A stretch of 64,000 nt of DNA from Bog-756 sp963756515 (GCA_963756515.1 CAVWNV010000002.1:124001-188000); one strand, 5' to 3'. Positions 51,856 through 61,083 are shown, counted from the first letter of the stretch. The notes: generated by a model not told the origin, from the sequence alone. Program-made: numbers and translations.

Positions 51856-52619
51856 GGAGTGGATCCGGAGGCGCTCGGCGCCGGGGTCGCGGCGGTGTGG
51901 TGCCCACCCCTACCGGTTCCCCCACCGCCGACACCGCGGTCCGCCCGGCGGCGGGCCGGCCAGAACGGCGCGTCGAGCAGGGTGAACACGACGAGGGCCA
52001 CCGCCGTCGCCGACAGCAGGTACCACGGCCATGGGCCCAGGAGACGCAGGAGGGTCCACTCGCCGGGCGGTCGACGCAGGAACATGTAGTTGGCTCCGGT
52101 CAGACCGTCGACGATACCGACCAGGGCGGCGTACCCCAGGGTGACGGCAAGTACCCGGGGCACGGATCCGGGCCTCGGCACGATGCGCAGGCCGACCACG
52201 AGAAACAGGGCCGCAGTGACGATGCCCAGATGCCCGGCCACGTACTGGAAGAACACCAGGTGCGGGAAGCCCTCGTTCAGGTCGGGCGTGAGCACGCCCT
52301 GCAGCGTGCCGGCCAGTCCCCAGAAGTACGTGAGCTCGACCAACAGGTTGATCTGCCACCAACAGGCCACGGCGGCGATGACGACGGCCACGTCGCACAG
52401 GGCCAACGGGAGCGAGGTCTTCGCCGACCAGCTCCCCTGCACCACCAGTGACACGGTGTAGCTGACGGCATCGGCGGCCAGCACCACTCCCAGTATCCGG
52501 GCGGCCACGATGGTCCACCCTCCGGGGCGCCGTCGGGCCGCGACGCACAGGCCGGCACAGGCCGCCGCGGCCAGCAGCGCCGATGACCAGTAGCTGATCG
52601 GGGAGACGGTCGCCGTCAC
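51852..52619 (-). CDS. TIGR02206/YwaF-type integral membrane protein
   Basis: A 255-residue polytopic protein with about seven hydrophobic helices (LLAAAACAGLCVAA, LPLALCDVAVVIAAVAC, LVELTYFWGLAGTLQGVLTPDL). The WG-GTLQG-TPD motif in the middle marks the TIGR02206 (YwaF) family, which has no known function. The C-terminus is Gly/Pro-rich and disordered. It lies upstream of the MFS gene and overlaps its start by 4 nt. Confidence 0.8.
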   Translation of the reverse strand: MTATVSPISYWSSALLAAAACAGLCVAARRRPGGWTIVAARILGVVLAADAVSYTVSLVVQGSWSAKTSLPLALCDVAVVIAAVACWWQINLLVELTYFWGLAGTLQGVLTPDLNEGFPHLVFFQYVAGHLGIVTAALFLVVGLRIVPRPGSVPRVLAVTLGYAALVGIVDGLTGANYMFLRRPPGEWTLLRLLGPWPWYLLSATAVALVVFTLLDAPFWPARRRADRGVGGGGTGRGGHHTAATPAPSASGSTP

Positions 52620-52658
52620 GGTCCGGTTCCCGCGTCGACAGTGGGCGGTCTCACCGTT

Positions 52659-52862
52659 TCAACCGGGCAGTGTGTAGCGGGCGAACACGTGCCACCCGAC
52701 GAAGGCCCAGACCGCGACGAGGAGCAGCCGTCCCGGCATGCTGGTCCAGCTGCGGGCGACGACGTGGGAGAGGCTGCTCCATCGTGAGCCCGGTCGGTGG
52801 CAGCGGACCTCCCAGGTGACACCGGCGGCGATGAGACCCAGCCAGAGCACGGTGACCGCCAC
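52659..52862 (-). CDS. Small membrane protein (DUF6186-like)
   Basis: A 67-residue protein with two hydrophobic stretches: VAVTVLWLGLIAAGVTWEV at the start and RLLLVAVWAFVGWHVFAR at the end. It looks like the short, two-helix actinobacterial membrane proteins annotated as DUF6186, but I base this on general resemblance. The GTG start at 52862 sits one nucleotide after the stop of the upstream gene, suggesting translational coupling. Confidence 0.6.
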   Translation of the reverse strand: MAVTVLWLGLIAAGVTWEVRCHRPGSRWSSLSHVVARSWTSMPGRLLLVAVWAFVGWHVFARYTLPG

Positions 52863-52863
52863 G

Positions 52864-53361
52864 TCAGGCCACACTCCCCGGTCCCGCCCCCGGTCCCGCC
52901 CCCGGGACGGGTCGGGCGGACCCACCCGGGCACCGGCGTCGGCGCACCAGGGGAACTCCGGCCAGAGCCAGCCAGGCGGAGAAGAGAAGGAACCGCACCG
53001 GGTGTCGGCTCAGCGCATGGTCCACCACGGTGCTGAGCGTGGGGACGGTGTGGGACCGTCCCCCGAGGGCCAGTGCCACCAACTCGAGCACGAGCGCCAT
53101 CCCGCCCAGGACGGCCCAAGGGAGAGCGGCGTGGAAGGTCCCGGTCGGGGGAGACCGGGTCGGGGAGACGGCGTCGTTTCGCCGGGGGCCGAGTGAGGTG
53201 CCGACGGCCACGACGGCCACCGGTATCCCCACGGCGGCGTAGGCCGCCCCGGTGAATGGGGCCACGCCGGTGGCCCACCACGCGTAGGCGGCCACGACGG
53301 CGATACCCGCTGGAGGCCCGATCAACCGGACCGGCGACGCGGGCCGTCGGAGCGTCGTCAC
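52864..53361 (-). CDS. Polytopic membrane hypothetical protein
   Basis: A 165-residue protein with about four hydrophobic helices (PAGIAVVAAYAWWATGVAPF, AAYAAVGIPVAVVAVGT, LPWAVLGGMALVLELVALALG, FLLFSAWLALAGVPLV) and a Pro/Gly-rich C-terminus encoded by a near-repeat of CCGGTCCCGCCC. The family is unknown to me. It is cotranscribed with the small membrane protein downstream of it. Confidence 0.6.
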   Translation of the reverse strand: MTTLRRPASPVRLIGPPAGIAVVAAYAWWATGVAPFTGAAYAAVGIPVAVVAVGTSLGPRRNDAVSPTRSPPTGTFHAALPWAVLGGMALVLELVALALGGRSHTVPTLSTVVDHALSRHPVRFLLFSAWLALAGVPLVRRRRCPGGSARPVPGAGPGAGPGSVA

Positions 53362-53476
53362 GGTGTCACCATCCTCGTCCGGCCATGTACGGGAGCACCT
53401 CGCTCCCCTTCTTAGCCCGGGTCCGGGTGGCCGTTCCGGTCATGGGGCGCCGGCCGACCCCTTCCGGCGCCGGGGA

Positions 53477-54643
53477 TCAGGGGGTGGACAACCGGTCGCG
53501 GACCGGGCCGGGGCGGGCCGCGTCTATCGCCGTCCAGGCCATGGCGACCGCCCCGTCCCTCAGGGCCTTGTCGGCCGACGGGGTGATGCACGCGGCGGCG
53601 AACTCGGGCTGGTGGTTGACCGAGCCGGCCGCATCGATACCCACCAGGGGGTGGATGGTGGGAACGGCCAGGGACACGTTGGCCATGTCGGTGGAGAACG
53701 TCGGTCGCGGGGCGCTCTCGTCGTCGAGGGGGAAGGAGCGCCCGCACTGCTCGGCGTTGGCCCGGTACAGGCCCAGGAGGGCGGCATCGCTCTCCATGTG
53801 CGAATAGGCGGGAGCCAGGTCGAGCCGGCGCAACGAGCATCCGGTGGCCATGGCACCGGCCTCGAAGCAGGCCATGATCCTCGGTTCGAGGTCTTCCAGT
53901 CCCGACAACGACAGGGATCGGACCATGAATCGCCCGTTGACGACGTCGGGGATGATGTTGGCCGCCTGGCCACCGTCGGTGACGATGCCGTGCACCTGGT
54001 CACCGGGCCGGAGCTGTTGGCGCAGCAGCCCCAGGGCCACCTGCGCCACCACCATGGCGTCCCCGGCATTGAGGCCTTCGAAGGGGGCGGCGGAGGCATG
54101 GGCGCTCTTGCCGGTGAACGTCACGTCGAAGTGGGAGACGGCCAGGCAGGTTCCCTCCAGCCGGTCGACCGGCCACGGATGGACCATCATCGCCGCGTGG
54201 ACATCGTCGAACACCCCGTGCTCGAGCATGGTGATCTTGCCGCCGCCCCCCTCTTCGGCCGGAGTGCCGAGTACCCGGACGGTGAGTCCCAGCTCGTCGA
54301 CCACCGGGGCCAGGCCCAGGCCGGCACCCACCGCTGATGCGGCGATGATGTTGTGTCCACAGGCGTGTCCCACACCGGGCAGGGCGTCGTACTCGGCGCA
54401 GATGGCCACCACCAGTGGGCCCGTTCCGATCTCGGCCACGAAGGCGGTGGGCATGCCGGCGGTACCCGTGGCCACCTCGAAGCCGCCGTTGGCCAGCGTC
54501 TCCGCCGTCCAGGCGCTGGCCCGGTCCTCCTCGAACGCCGTCTCGGGGTGGTCATGGATGTCGTGGCTGAGCCTGACCAGCCGGGACAGGTCGTCGTCGA
54601 TGGCCTGGCGGGCCGCCTCCTTCTGCAGGTCGAGCTGGGCCAT
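53477..54643 (-). CDS. M20-family amidohydrolase
   Basis: A 388-residue metallo-aminoacylase/amidohydrolase of the AbgB-like M20D group. ICAEYDALPGVGHACGHN carries the zinc ligands, PAEEGGGGK contains the catalytic Glu pair, and FTGKSAHASAAPFEGLNAGDA begins the lid domain. It probably removes acyl groups from amino acids or peptide-like compounds. It starts 11 bp after the biotin carboxylase stop, so is likely in that operon, although no functional tie is evident. Confidence 0.9.
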   Translation of the reverse strand: MAQLDLQKEAARQAIDDDLSRLVRLSHDIHDHPETAFEEDRASAWTAETLANGGFEVATGTAGMPTAFVAEIGTGPLVVAICAEYDALPGVGHACGHNIIAASAVGAGLGLAPVVDELGLTVRVLGTPAEEGGGGKITMLEHGVFDDVHAAMMVHPWPVDRLEGTCLAVSHFDVTFTGKSAHASAAPFEGLNAGDAMVVAQVALGLLRQQLRPGDQVHGIVTDGGQAANIIPDVVNGRFMVRSLSLSGLEDLEPRIMACFEAGAMATGCSLRRLDLAPAYSHMESDAALLGLYRANAEQCGRSFPLDDESAPRPTFSTDMANVSLAVPTIHPLVGIDAAGSVNHQPEFAAACITPSADKALRDGAVAMAWTAIDAARPGPVRDRLSTP

Positions 54644-54654
54644 GGGTGGACCCG

Positions 54655-56439
54655 CTACTCGATGACGGCGATGACGTCGCCCGGTCCGACCGACTCGCCC
54701 GCCTGGACCTTGACCTCCTTGACCGTGCCCGCTTTTTCGGCACCGACGTTGTTCTCCATCTTCATGGCCTCGAGCACGCAGATGGTCTGACCCACCTCGA
54801 CGGTGTCGCCTTCCGTCACCAGGACCTTCACGATGGTTCCCTGCATGGGTACGGCCACCGTCCCCGAACCGGCCCCGGCGGCGGCGGTCTTCGGTCGCTT
54901 GGGCCCCGCCCCTCGGGCCGCTCCGGTCCCGGCCGCGGCCACGACGGTGTCGCCGAGGTCGGGAACCCACAGCTTGACCCGATAGCGCCGACCGTCGACC
55001 TCGGCCGTCACGTCCCGAAGGACCCGGGGCACCGCCTCGCCTCCGTCGGTGGCGGGATCCTCCGAGGGCGCCGGGACCGCGGTGGACTCCACCCCGGTGA
55101 GATCGAGTGACTGCTCGACCCAGTTGGTCGAGTGCTTCCCGGAGACGAAATCCGGATGCGACAGGATGGCCACGTCGGCCGGGAGCGTGGTGGCCACGCC
55201 TTCGATGATCGTCTCGCCGATGGCCCTCAGCATGCGCCGACGGGCCGCTTCACGGTCGTGGCCCCAGACCACCAGTTTGGCCACCAGGTTGTCGTAGAAC
55301 TGGCTGACCGTGTCGCCGCTCTCGTAGCCGGCGTCGAGTCGGACGCCGGGCCCGGCGGGCACGGTGAAACGGCTGATCGTCCCGGGCGAGGGGGTGAATG
55401 CGCCTCCGGCCGGGTTTTCGGCGTTGATCCGCACCTCCATGGCGTGGCCGTCGCGTCGCACGTCGCCCTGGGTGAATCCGAGTGGCTCTCCCGATGCCAC
55501 CCTCAGCTGCCATTCGACCAGGTCCAGCCCGGTCACCAGCTCCGTGACCGGGTGCTCGACCTGCAACCGCGTATTCATCTCCAAGAAGAAGAACTCGCCG
55601 TCCTGGTAGAGGAACTCGACCGTGCCGGCGTTCACGTACCCGCACGCCTGGGCCACCTTGACCGACGCCTCGCCCATGGCCCGGCGGACCTCGTCCGGGA
55701 AATCGGGTGCCGGGCTCTCCTCGACCAGCTTCTGGTGCCGTCGCTGGGCCGAGCAGTCGCGTTCCCCCAGCCACAGGGTGTTCCCGTGGGTGTCGGCGAT
55801 GATCTGCATCTCGACGTGGCGGGGCCAGGCCAGATAACGCTCGATGTAGCACTCGTCCCGTCCGAAGTAGGCCAGGGACTCGCGCATGGCCGACTCGAGG
55901 GCCTCGGCCGCGTCATCCGGTCCCTCCACCACCTTCATGCCCCGGCCGCCTCCGCCGAAGGCGGCCTTGATGGCGACCGGCCAGCCGAACTCGCGGCCGA
56001 ACTCGATCACCTCGTCGGCCGAGGTGAGCACCTCGGACCGGCCGGGGACACCGGATACCCCGGCCCTCTCCGCCGCGTGCCTGGAGCTGATCTTGTCGCC
56101 CATGACCTCGATGGCCTCGGGTGGCGGGCCGATGAAGGTGACTCCCCGGTCGGTGATGGCCCGGGCGAAGTCGGTGTTCTCGGAGAAGAACCCGTAGCCG
56201 GGGTGGACGGCGTCGGCACCGCTCTCTTCGATGATGCGGAGGATGGCCTCGGTGTTCAGGTAGCTCTCCGCCGCCGTCTGGCCGCCCAGCGAGTACGCCT
56301 CGTCGGCCAGGCGCACATGGAGCGCCTCGCGGTCCAGGTCGGAGTAGACGGCCACGGTGGCCACCCCGAGCTCGCGGCAGGTGCGGACCACCCGCACGGC
56401 GATCTCCCCCCGGTTGGCGATGAGAACCTTCTTCAGCAC
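54655..56439 (-). CDS. Acyl-CoA (acetyl-/propionyl-CoA) carboxylase alpha subunit
   Basis: A 594-residue protein combining biotin carboxylase (KKVLIANRGEIAVRV at the start, AAFGGGGRGMK ATP-grasp loop, EMNTRLQVEHPVTE), a BCCP-linker and a C-terminal biotinyl domain with the lysine in EAMKMEN (Lys560). It carboxylates biotin, which a beta subunit then uses on acetyl- or propionyl-CoA; the beta subunit is not in the window. The GTG start at 56439 is preceded by AAGG. It is divergent from birA, which modifies it. Confidence 0.93.
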   Translation of the reverse strand: MLKKVLIANRGEIAVRVVRTCRELGVATVAVYSDLDREALHVRLADEAYSLGGQTAAESYLNTEAILRIIEESGADAVHPGYGFFSENTDFARAITDRGVTFIGPPPEAIEVMGDKISSRHAAERAGVSGVPGRSEVLTSADEVIEFGREFGWPVAIKAAFGGGGRGMKVVEGPDDAAEALESAMRESLAYFGRDECYIERYLAWPRHVEMQIIADTHGNTLWLGERDCSAQRRHQKLVEESPAPDFPDEVRRAMGEASVKVAQACGYVNAGTVEFLYQDGEFFFLEMNTRLQVEHPVTELVTGLDLVEWQLRVASGEPLGFTQGDVRRDGHAMEVRINAENPAGGAFTPSPGTISRFTVPAGPGVRLDAGYESGDTVSQFYDNLVAKLVVWGHDREAARRRMLRAIGETIIEGVATTLPADVAILSHPDFVSGKHSTNWVEQSLDLTGVESTAVPAPSEDPATDGGEAVPRVLRDVTAEVDGRRYRVKLWVPDLGDTVVAAAGTGAARGAGPKRPKTAAAGAGSGTVAVPMQGTIVKVLVTEGDTVEVGQTICVLEAMKMENNVGAEKAGTVKEVKVQAGESVGPGDVIAVIE

Positions 56440-56515
56440 GCTGCGCCTTTCGAATCGTCTGGGTCCGTGCCCGTGACTCCACGGACACCGGGCGATATAA
56501 CACTGGCACGGCCCG

Positions 56516-56521
56516 TAGGGT
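56516..56521 (+). promoter_or_regulatory. Leaderless-type -10 hexamer of birA
   Basis: TAGGGT, seven bases, then the ATG at 56529; this favours 56529 over the GTG at 56520. Confidence 0.5.
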
Positions 56522-56528
56522 GTGTGCC

Positions 56529-57344
56529 ATGCCGGGCCCGAGGTTCACCGACATCCGGCACTTCCCGACCATCGATTCCACCAATCGGTACCTCCTCGAG
56601 GAGGCCCGGCGCGGGGCTCCCGACGGTGTCGTGGCCGTGGCCGGGCACCAGAGTGCCGGCCGGGGTCGACTGGGTCGTCGGTGGGAGGCACCCGAGGGAG
56701 CCAACCTGTTGATGTCGGTCCTGTTCCGCACCGGGCTCCCGGCCCGGCAGCGCTATCTGGCCGGTGCGGTGGTGGCACTGGCCGCAGTCGAGGCGGCCGA
56801 AGACGTGTCGGGGGTGAGACCGGGGATCAAATGGCCGAACGACCTCCTGGCCGGGGACGGCCGCAAGCTGGCCGGGGTGCTGGCCGAAGGCGACCTGGTC
56901 GACACCCGAGAAGGAGCGCCGCCGTCGGCGGGTCCGATCGTGGTGGGCATCGGGATCAACGTGAACTGGCCGCGGGACGACGGAGACCTTCCGGCTGACC
57001 TGGCCGGGTCGGCCACGTCGCTGCGGCAGCAGATGGGCTCCCCCTTGGACCCGGCCGAGGTGCTGGCCTCCCTGTTGGAGGCGCTCGGGCCCCGCCGGGA
57101 CGATCTCGAGACACCGGCGGGACGGGCCCGTCAGGCCGAGAGTCTCCGGTTGGGGTGCACCACCGTGGGTACGGCCGTGCGGGTCGAACTGGCCCGGTCC
57201 CACTTCGAGGGCATGGCCGTCGACGTCACCGCCGAGGGCCACCTCGTGGTGGACGTGGGTGGCCGCCGCCGGACGGTCGTCGCCGGGGACGTGGTCCATG
57301 TACGCCCGCGGGGCCCGGTTCCCGGCCCGATCGACCCGAACTGA
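56529..57344 (+). CDS. birA: Biotin-protein ligase (monofunctional BirA)
   Basis: A 271-residue ligase. GRGRLGRRWEAPEGANL (the biotinyl-AMP loop) and KWPNDLL are the family motifs. It has no N-terminal helix-turn-helix, so it is a ligase only and not the biotin-operon repressor. It attaches biotin to the BCCP domain of the carboxylase alpha subunit encoded next to it on the opposite strand. Confidence 0.92.
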   Translation: MPGPRFTDIRHFPTIDSTNRYLLEEARRGAPDGVVAVAGHQSAGRGRLGRRWEAPEGANLLMSVLFRTGLPARQRYLAGAVVALAAVEAAEDVSGVRPGIKWPNDLLAGDGRKLAGVLAEGDLVDTREGAPPSAGPIVVGIGINVNWPRDDGDLPADLAGSATSLRQQMGSPLDPAEVLASLLEALGPRRDDLETPAGRARQAESLRLGCTTVGTAVRVELARSHFEGMAVDVTAEGHLVVDVGGRRRTVVAGDVVHVRPRGPVPGPIDPN

Positions 57345-57472
57345 CCCCGGCGCGGGTCCGACCCCGATCGTCGGCCCGGCCCTGGTCCCGGCCCGACCCT
57401 GACCGGCACCGGCCGCAGGTGACGGGCCCGGGGGGTCCTCCGGTGTCCGGCCGTGAGTAACATTCCTGCACT

Positions 57473-58501
57473 ATGCGGCTTCTCGTGACCGGCGGCGCCG
57501 GCTTCATCGGATCGAACTTCGTCCGGTACTGGGTGCAGAATCACCCTGACGACTCGGTGGTGGCCTTCGATGTGCTCACGTACGCCGGCAACCGGCCCAA
57601 TCTGGCCGACGTGGAGGACCGCATCAGCTTCGTGCAGGGAGACATCGGCGACCTCGAGGTCGTGGCCAAGACGTTGGCCGAGCACGAGATCGACGTGATC
57701 GTGAACTTTGCCGCGGAGTCGCACAACAGCCTGGCCATCCTGGACCCGGCCCGGTTCTTCCGGACCAACGTGCTCGGCACCCAGACACTGGCCGAGGCGG
57801 CCCGTCGTCACGGCGTGACCAGGTTCCACCACATCTCGACCTGCGAGGTCTACGGGGACCTGCCCCTCGACTCCGACGAGGTGTTCACCGAGGAGACCCC
57901 TTACCGGCCGCGGACCCCGTACAACGCGTCCAAGGCCGGTGCGGACCATGCCGTCCGGGCCTACATCGAGACCTTCGCCCTCCCGGCCACCATCACCAAC
58001 TGCTGCAACAACTACGGGCCCTATCAATTCCCCGAGAAGGTCATCCCCCTGTTCACGGCCAAGGCGCTGGACGACCAACCCCTGCCCCTCTATGCCTCCA
58101 CCCAGAACCGTCGGGAGTGGTTGCACGTCGACGATCACTGCCGGGCCATCGAGTTGGTGCTGCAGCACGGCACGGTGGGTGAGACCTACAACGTGGGCAG
58201 CGGGGTCGAGGCCAGCATCGAGGAGATCGCCGACGCCGTCCTGAGCGCCACCGGCAAGCCTTCGTCGCTGAAGGAGATCGTCCCCGACCGGCCGAGCCAC
58301 GACCGTCGGTACCTCCTCGACTCGTCGAAGATCCGTCGGACTCTGGGATGGGAGCCGACGGTGCCCTTCGAACGGGGACTGGCGGACACGGTGGCGTGGT
58401 ACGCCGACAATCGAAGCTGGTGGGAGCCCCTGCGTGACCGGGCTCCGGTGGTCGAAGGAGCATGGTCGAACCCTGCGACCGGCTCGTCGACCGGGCCGTG
58501 A
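57473..58501 (+). CDS. rmlB: dTDP-glucose 4,6-dehydratase-like protein (RmlB homologue)
   Basis: A 342-residue extended SDR: TGGAGFIGSNFVRYWV, NFAAESH, RTPYNASKAGADH (Tyr150, Lys154) and QFPEKVIPLF, with RREWLHVDDHCRAI. This matches RmlB except at two key places: the catalytic Thr-Asp-Glu of ISTDEVYG reads ISTCEVYG (Thr123, Cys124, Glu125), and AAESHVDRSI reads AAESHNSLAI. Cys replaces the general acid that works at C4/C5, so activity needs checking. It is followed after 13 bp by an rmlD-like gene. Confidence 0.85.
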   Translation: MRLLVTGGAGFIGSNFVRYWVQNHPDDSVVAFDVLTYAGNRPNLADVEDRISFVQGDIGDLEVVAKTLAEHEIDVIVNFAAESHNSLAILDPARFFRTNVLGTQTLAEAARRHGVTRFHHISTCEVYGDLPLDSDEVFTEETPYRPRTPYNASKAGADHAVRAYIETFALPATITNCCNNYGPYQFPEKVIPLFTAKALDDQPLPLYASTQNRREWLHVDDHCRAIELVLQHGTVGETYNVGSGVEASIEEIADAVLSATGKPSSLKEIVPDRPSHDRRYLLDSSKIRRTLGWEPTVPFERGLADTVAWYADNRSWWEPLRDRAPVVEGAWSNPATGSSTGP

Positions 58502-58514
58502 GCCCTCCGACACC

Positions 58515-59462
58515 GTGAGGCGCCCACTGCGGGTCCTGCTCACCGGAGGGAACGGGCAGTTGGGGCGGGATGTGGCCGATGTCCTCTCCGGCCGGACCCC
58601 TGACGGGGGTCGGGCCGGCGGTACCGGAGGACACGGCATCCTGGCGCCGGTCTCGGAGGGGACGTTCGATGTGCTCTCCACCGACATCGACACCATGGAC
58701 GTGGTCGACCGCGGGTCGGTCGGGGCCACCGTGGAGGCCTTCCGACCCGACATCGTGTTGCACGGTGGGGCGTTCACCGCGGTGGACGCCTGCGAGTCCG
58801 ACCCCGACACCGCCTTCGCCGTCAACGCGCTGGGCACACGCAACATGGCCGAGGCGGCCCACGAGGCCGGTGCCCATCTGGTCTACATCTCGACCGACTA
58901 CGTCTTCGACGGCACCCTCGACCGGCCCTACCTGGAGTGGGACCGACCGAACCCGCGCTCGGTGTACGGACGGAGCAAGCTGGCGGGCGAGACCGAGGTC
59001 CATGAGGTGGCCGGTCCCTCGGCCACGGTGGTCCGCACGGCGTGGGTCAGCGGAGCCCACGGCGCCAACATGGTGAAGACGGTCCTCCGCCTGGCCTCCG
59101 CCGATCCGACCGGGACGCTCCGGTTCGTGGACGACCAGCACGGGTGCCCGACCTTTACGGCCGACCTGGCCGCAGCCGTGGTCCGGTTGGCACTCGATCG
59201 CCGGCCGGGGACCTTCCACGTGACCAACCAGGGGGAGACCACCTGGTTCGGATTCGCCCGGGCGACCCTGGCCGCGGCGGGGCTCGACCCCGGACGCGTG
59301 CAACCCATCGCCACCGCCGAACTCGATCCACCCCGGCCGGCGCCGCGTCCGGCCAACTCGCGGCTCGACAACGCCGCCCTGCGGCTGTCGGGTATGCCCC
59401 TGCTGTCCGAGTGGACGGACGCCCTGGATCGGTTGGTCCGGGCCCTGGGGGCGATGAGGTGA
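58515..59462 (+). CDS. rmlD: dTDP-4-dehydrorhamnose reductase
   Basis: A 315-residue SDR: LRVLLTGGNGQLGRDV, HGGAFTAVDACESD, STDYVFDGTLDRPY and YGRSKLAGE (Tyr/Lys of YxxxK). These are RmlD hallmarks; the enzyme makes dTDP-rhamnose from dTDP-4-keto-rhamnose. A loop of about 30 residues is inserted after the Rossmann start (GRTPDGGRAGG). The GTG 58515 is used because it directly precedes the Rossmann motif. rmlA and rmlC are not in the window. Confidence 0.9.
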   Translation: MRRPLRVLLTGGNGQLGRDVADVLSGRTPDGGRAGGTGGHGILAPVSEGTFDVLSTDIDTMDVVDRGSVGATVEAFRPDIVLHGGAFTAVDACESDPDTAFAVNALGTRNMAEAAHEAGAHLVYISTDYVFDGTLDRPYLEWDRPNPRSVYGRSKLAGETEVHEVAGPSATVVRTAWVSGAHGANMVKTVLRLASADPTGTLRFVDDQHGCPTFTADLAAAVVRLALDRRPGTFHVTNQGETTWFGFARATLAAAGLDPGRVQPIATAELDPPRPAPRPANSRLDNAALRLSGMPLLSEWTDALDRLVRALGAMR

Positions 59463-59601
59463 CGTCACCCGGGTGCCTCCACCGGCCGTGGCCGGGTCCT
59501 GTCGGCCCGGGTATGACTTCAGGGCGTGAGGTAACGAGCCGACATCAACTACGTCCGTTCGGCCCACGAACCGGTGCTGCCGTGAAGACGGGAACAAAAT
59601 C

Positions 59602-61083
59602 ATGATGTCGCTGATCACTGCCATGCTCGGAGGGTCGGACCCACCGTCGGGGGACCGCAGATCCGCCGACGGCCAATCCGGTGCCGTCCGGGGCCAGTTC
59701 GGTCAGGGCGGGTCGGGGGTGCGGGTGCTACCCCACGGGAAGGGCCACACGGTGGCGGTCATCGGGGTCGGCTACGTGGGCCTGCCCACGGCGGCCACGC
59801 TGGCTCACCTCGGCCACCGGGTCACCTGCGGAGATGCCGACCCGGGCAAGGTGGCCATGCTGCAGGCCGGAACTGTGCCCATCGTCGAGGACCACCTCGA
59901 AGAGCTGGTGCGCGAGGGCCAGGCGGCGGGTCGGCTCCGGTTCGTGGTCGGAGCGTCGGCGGCCATCGAGGGAGCCGAGTTCGTGTTCCTGTGCGTTCCC
60001 ACGCCGCAGAGTCCCGACGGCTCGGCCGACCTCACCTTCGTGGAGGCGGTGGCCGAGGAGATCGGACCCCATCTGGTGCCGGGCACGATCATCGTGAACA
60101 AGTCCACCGTGCCGGTGGGCTCGACCCTGGTGGTCGAACGGGTGCTCGGCCGACCGGACGTGACCGTGGTGTCCAACCCCGAGTTCCTCCGGGAGGGTAC
60201 GGCGGTGCCGGACAGCCTCCATCCCGAACGGATCGTGGTGGGTGCCGACGACCAGGCTTCGGCGGCCAGGGTGGGGGATCTCTTCGCCGGAACCCATGCG
60301 CCCCTCCTGATCACGGACGCGGCCACGGCGGAGACCATCAAGTACGCCTCCAATGCCTTCCTGGCCACGAAGTTGAGCTTCGTCAACGCCGTCGCCGGGC
60401 TGTGCGAAGCGGTGGGGGCCGATGTGCGGGACGTGATCCTGGGACTCGGCTACGACAAACGGATCGGCTTCGAGTACCTGCGCCCGGGCCCGGGTTGGGG
60501 TGGGAGCTGCCTGCCCAAGGACACCCAGGCGTTGGTCCACATCGCCGAGGAGGCCGGCTACGACTTCTCCTTCCTGCGGGGAGCCATCGCCACCAACGAC
60601 GAGCAGTTCGAGCGGGTGGTGAACAAGGTCAGGACAGCGGTGGGAGACGAGCTCGAGGGCACTGTGATCGCCGTCTGGGGCCTCACCTTCAAGGCCGGTA
60701 CCGACGATCTGCGGAACTCTCCGGCCGTCGAAGTTGTCCTGCGGTTGGTGGAGGACGGTGCCATCGTCCAGGCGTTCGACCCGACCGTGCACGTGGCCGA
60801 CGGCGCCGCCTCGGCCCCGGTCGAGGGGTTGGCCGGGTCCGTGCCCGACGGCGACGCCAAGGGCTGGTCGAAGATGGTGCGGGCGTTCCCCGATGCCTAC
60901 GCCGCCTGCGAGGGGGCGGCCGTCGCGGTGGTGCTGACGGAGTGGGACGAGTTCCGTTGGCTCGACTTCGCCAAAGTGCGCGACTGCATGGCCTCGGCGG
61001 TGGTGGTCGACGCCCGGAACCTGTTGGATCCGGCCCAGTTGCGACGGATCGGGTTCGACTACACCGGCATCGGCCGCCGATGA
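59602..61083 (+). CDS. ugd: UDP-glucose 6-dehydrogenase
   Basis: A 493-residue UDP-glucose/GDP-mannose dehydrogenase family enzyme: AVIGVGYVGLPTA, NKSTVPVGST, NPEFLREGTA, YASNAFLATKLSF and the catalytic Cys303 in GWGGSCLPKDT. The KDRIGFEYL-type segment (YDKRIGFEYL) precedes the Cys. It makes UDP-glucuronate, the substrate for the next gene product. About 48 residues precede the Rossmann fold; no function is apparent for them. The stop overlaps the next ATG (ATGA). Confidence 0.92.
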   Translation: MMSLITAMLGGSDPPSGDRRSADGQSGAVRGQFGQGGSGVRVLPHGKGHTVAVIGVGYVGLPTAATLAHLGHRVTCGDADPGKVAMLQAGTVPIVEDHLEELVREGQAAGRLRFVVGASAAIEGAEFVFLCVPTPQSPDGSADLTFVEAVAEEIGPHLVPGTIIVNKSTVPVGSTLVVERVLGRPDVTVVSNPEFLREGTAVPDSLHPERIVVGADDQASAARVGDLFAGTHAPLLITDAATAETIKYASNAFLATKLSFVNAVAGLCEAVGADVRDVILGLGYDKRIGFEYLRPGPGWGGSCLPKDTQALVHIAEEAGYDFSFLRGAIATNDEQFERVVNKVRTAVGDELEGTVIAVWGLTFKAGTDDLRNSPAVEVVLRLVEDGAIVQAFDPTVHVADGAASAPVEGLAGSVPDGDAKGWSKMVRAFPDAYAACEGAAVAVVLTEWDEFRWLDFAKVRDCMASAVVVDARNLLDPAQLRRIGFDYTGIGRR

